A DNA stretch of 5,425 nt, from the NCBI GenBank assembly GCA_900555005.1, contig USJM01000134.1:1-5425 (forward strand). Direction: 5' to 3'. The DNA comes from an uncultured Lachnospiraceae bacterium. GTDB lineage: Bacteria > Bacillota_A > Clostridia > Lachnospirales > Lachnospiraceae. Of the stretch, positions 5,395 through 5,425 are shown piece by piece. The notes below the pieces were generated by a model. That model did no database searches. It saw nothing but the letters and a program-made list of their open reading frames with translations, and was not told the DNA's origin. The translations under genes were made by a program, and so were the position numbers. Each line of letters begins with the position of its first letter. The first letter of the stretch is position 1.

Positions 5395-5425
5395 CTGCCA
5401 CTCTGTTCATCTCGGTAAACTGTAT

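Overview
The window reads as ordinary core genome of a GC-rich Firmicute, most likely a member of the Clostridia and perhaps Lachnospiraceae. This rests on protein flavour: a homotetrameric-type GltA, an AraK-like FGGY kinase of about 530 residues, YbeY with a HSMLHLTGYDH motif, AAGGAG-type ribosome binding sites and a clean sigma-A promoter. The assignment is an inference from remembered family sequences, not a search result. I see no mobile element, CRISPR array, rRNA, tRNA or defence system.

Every gene lies on the minus strand, so in transcription order the window reads from right to left. (1) gltA/nfnB-like NADPH-dependent glutamate synthase, 5394 to 4246; its N-terminal Fe-S region is missing or out of frame at the right edge. 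(2) A 143-nt gap with a candidate terminator. (3) rlmH, 4102 to 3609, the 23S rRNA pseudouridine-1915 methyltransferase, broken by a frameshift. (4) A 171-nt gap holding a near-consensus promoter. (5) An FGGY sugar kinase, 3437 to 1839, with a frameshift near its 3' end. (6) phoH, 1839 to 796, abutting the kinase. (7) ybeY, 793 to 272, two bases after phoH. (8) A 110-nt gap with several dyads. (9) The first 53 codons of an exported protein, running off the left edge. No gene-free stretch exceeds 300 bases.

Kinase, phoH and ybeY look like one transcription unit from the promoter at 3496-3524: the kinase ends within a few bases of the phoH start, phoH has no visible Shine-Dalgarno, and ybeY follows at once. 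RlmH and YbeY both act on rRNA, and phoH-ybeY is a common pair in bacteria. A sugar kinase leading the operon is less expected.

The most notable feature is a pattern of frame breaks. The kinase and rlmH each lose frame at a GGGGAG sequence, and in both cases one extra G restores the family-typical C-terminus. A third discontinuity sits at the 5' side of gltA. Shared homopolymer undercalls in the assembly are the simplest explanation, with real decay or frameshifting as less likely alternatives. I found no convincing evidence for a previously undescribed system.
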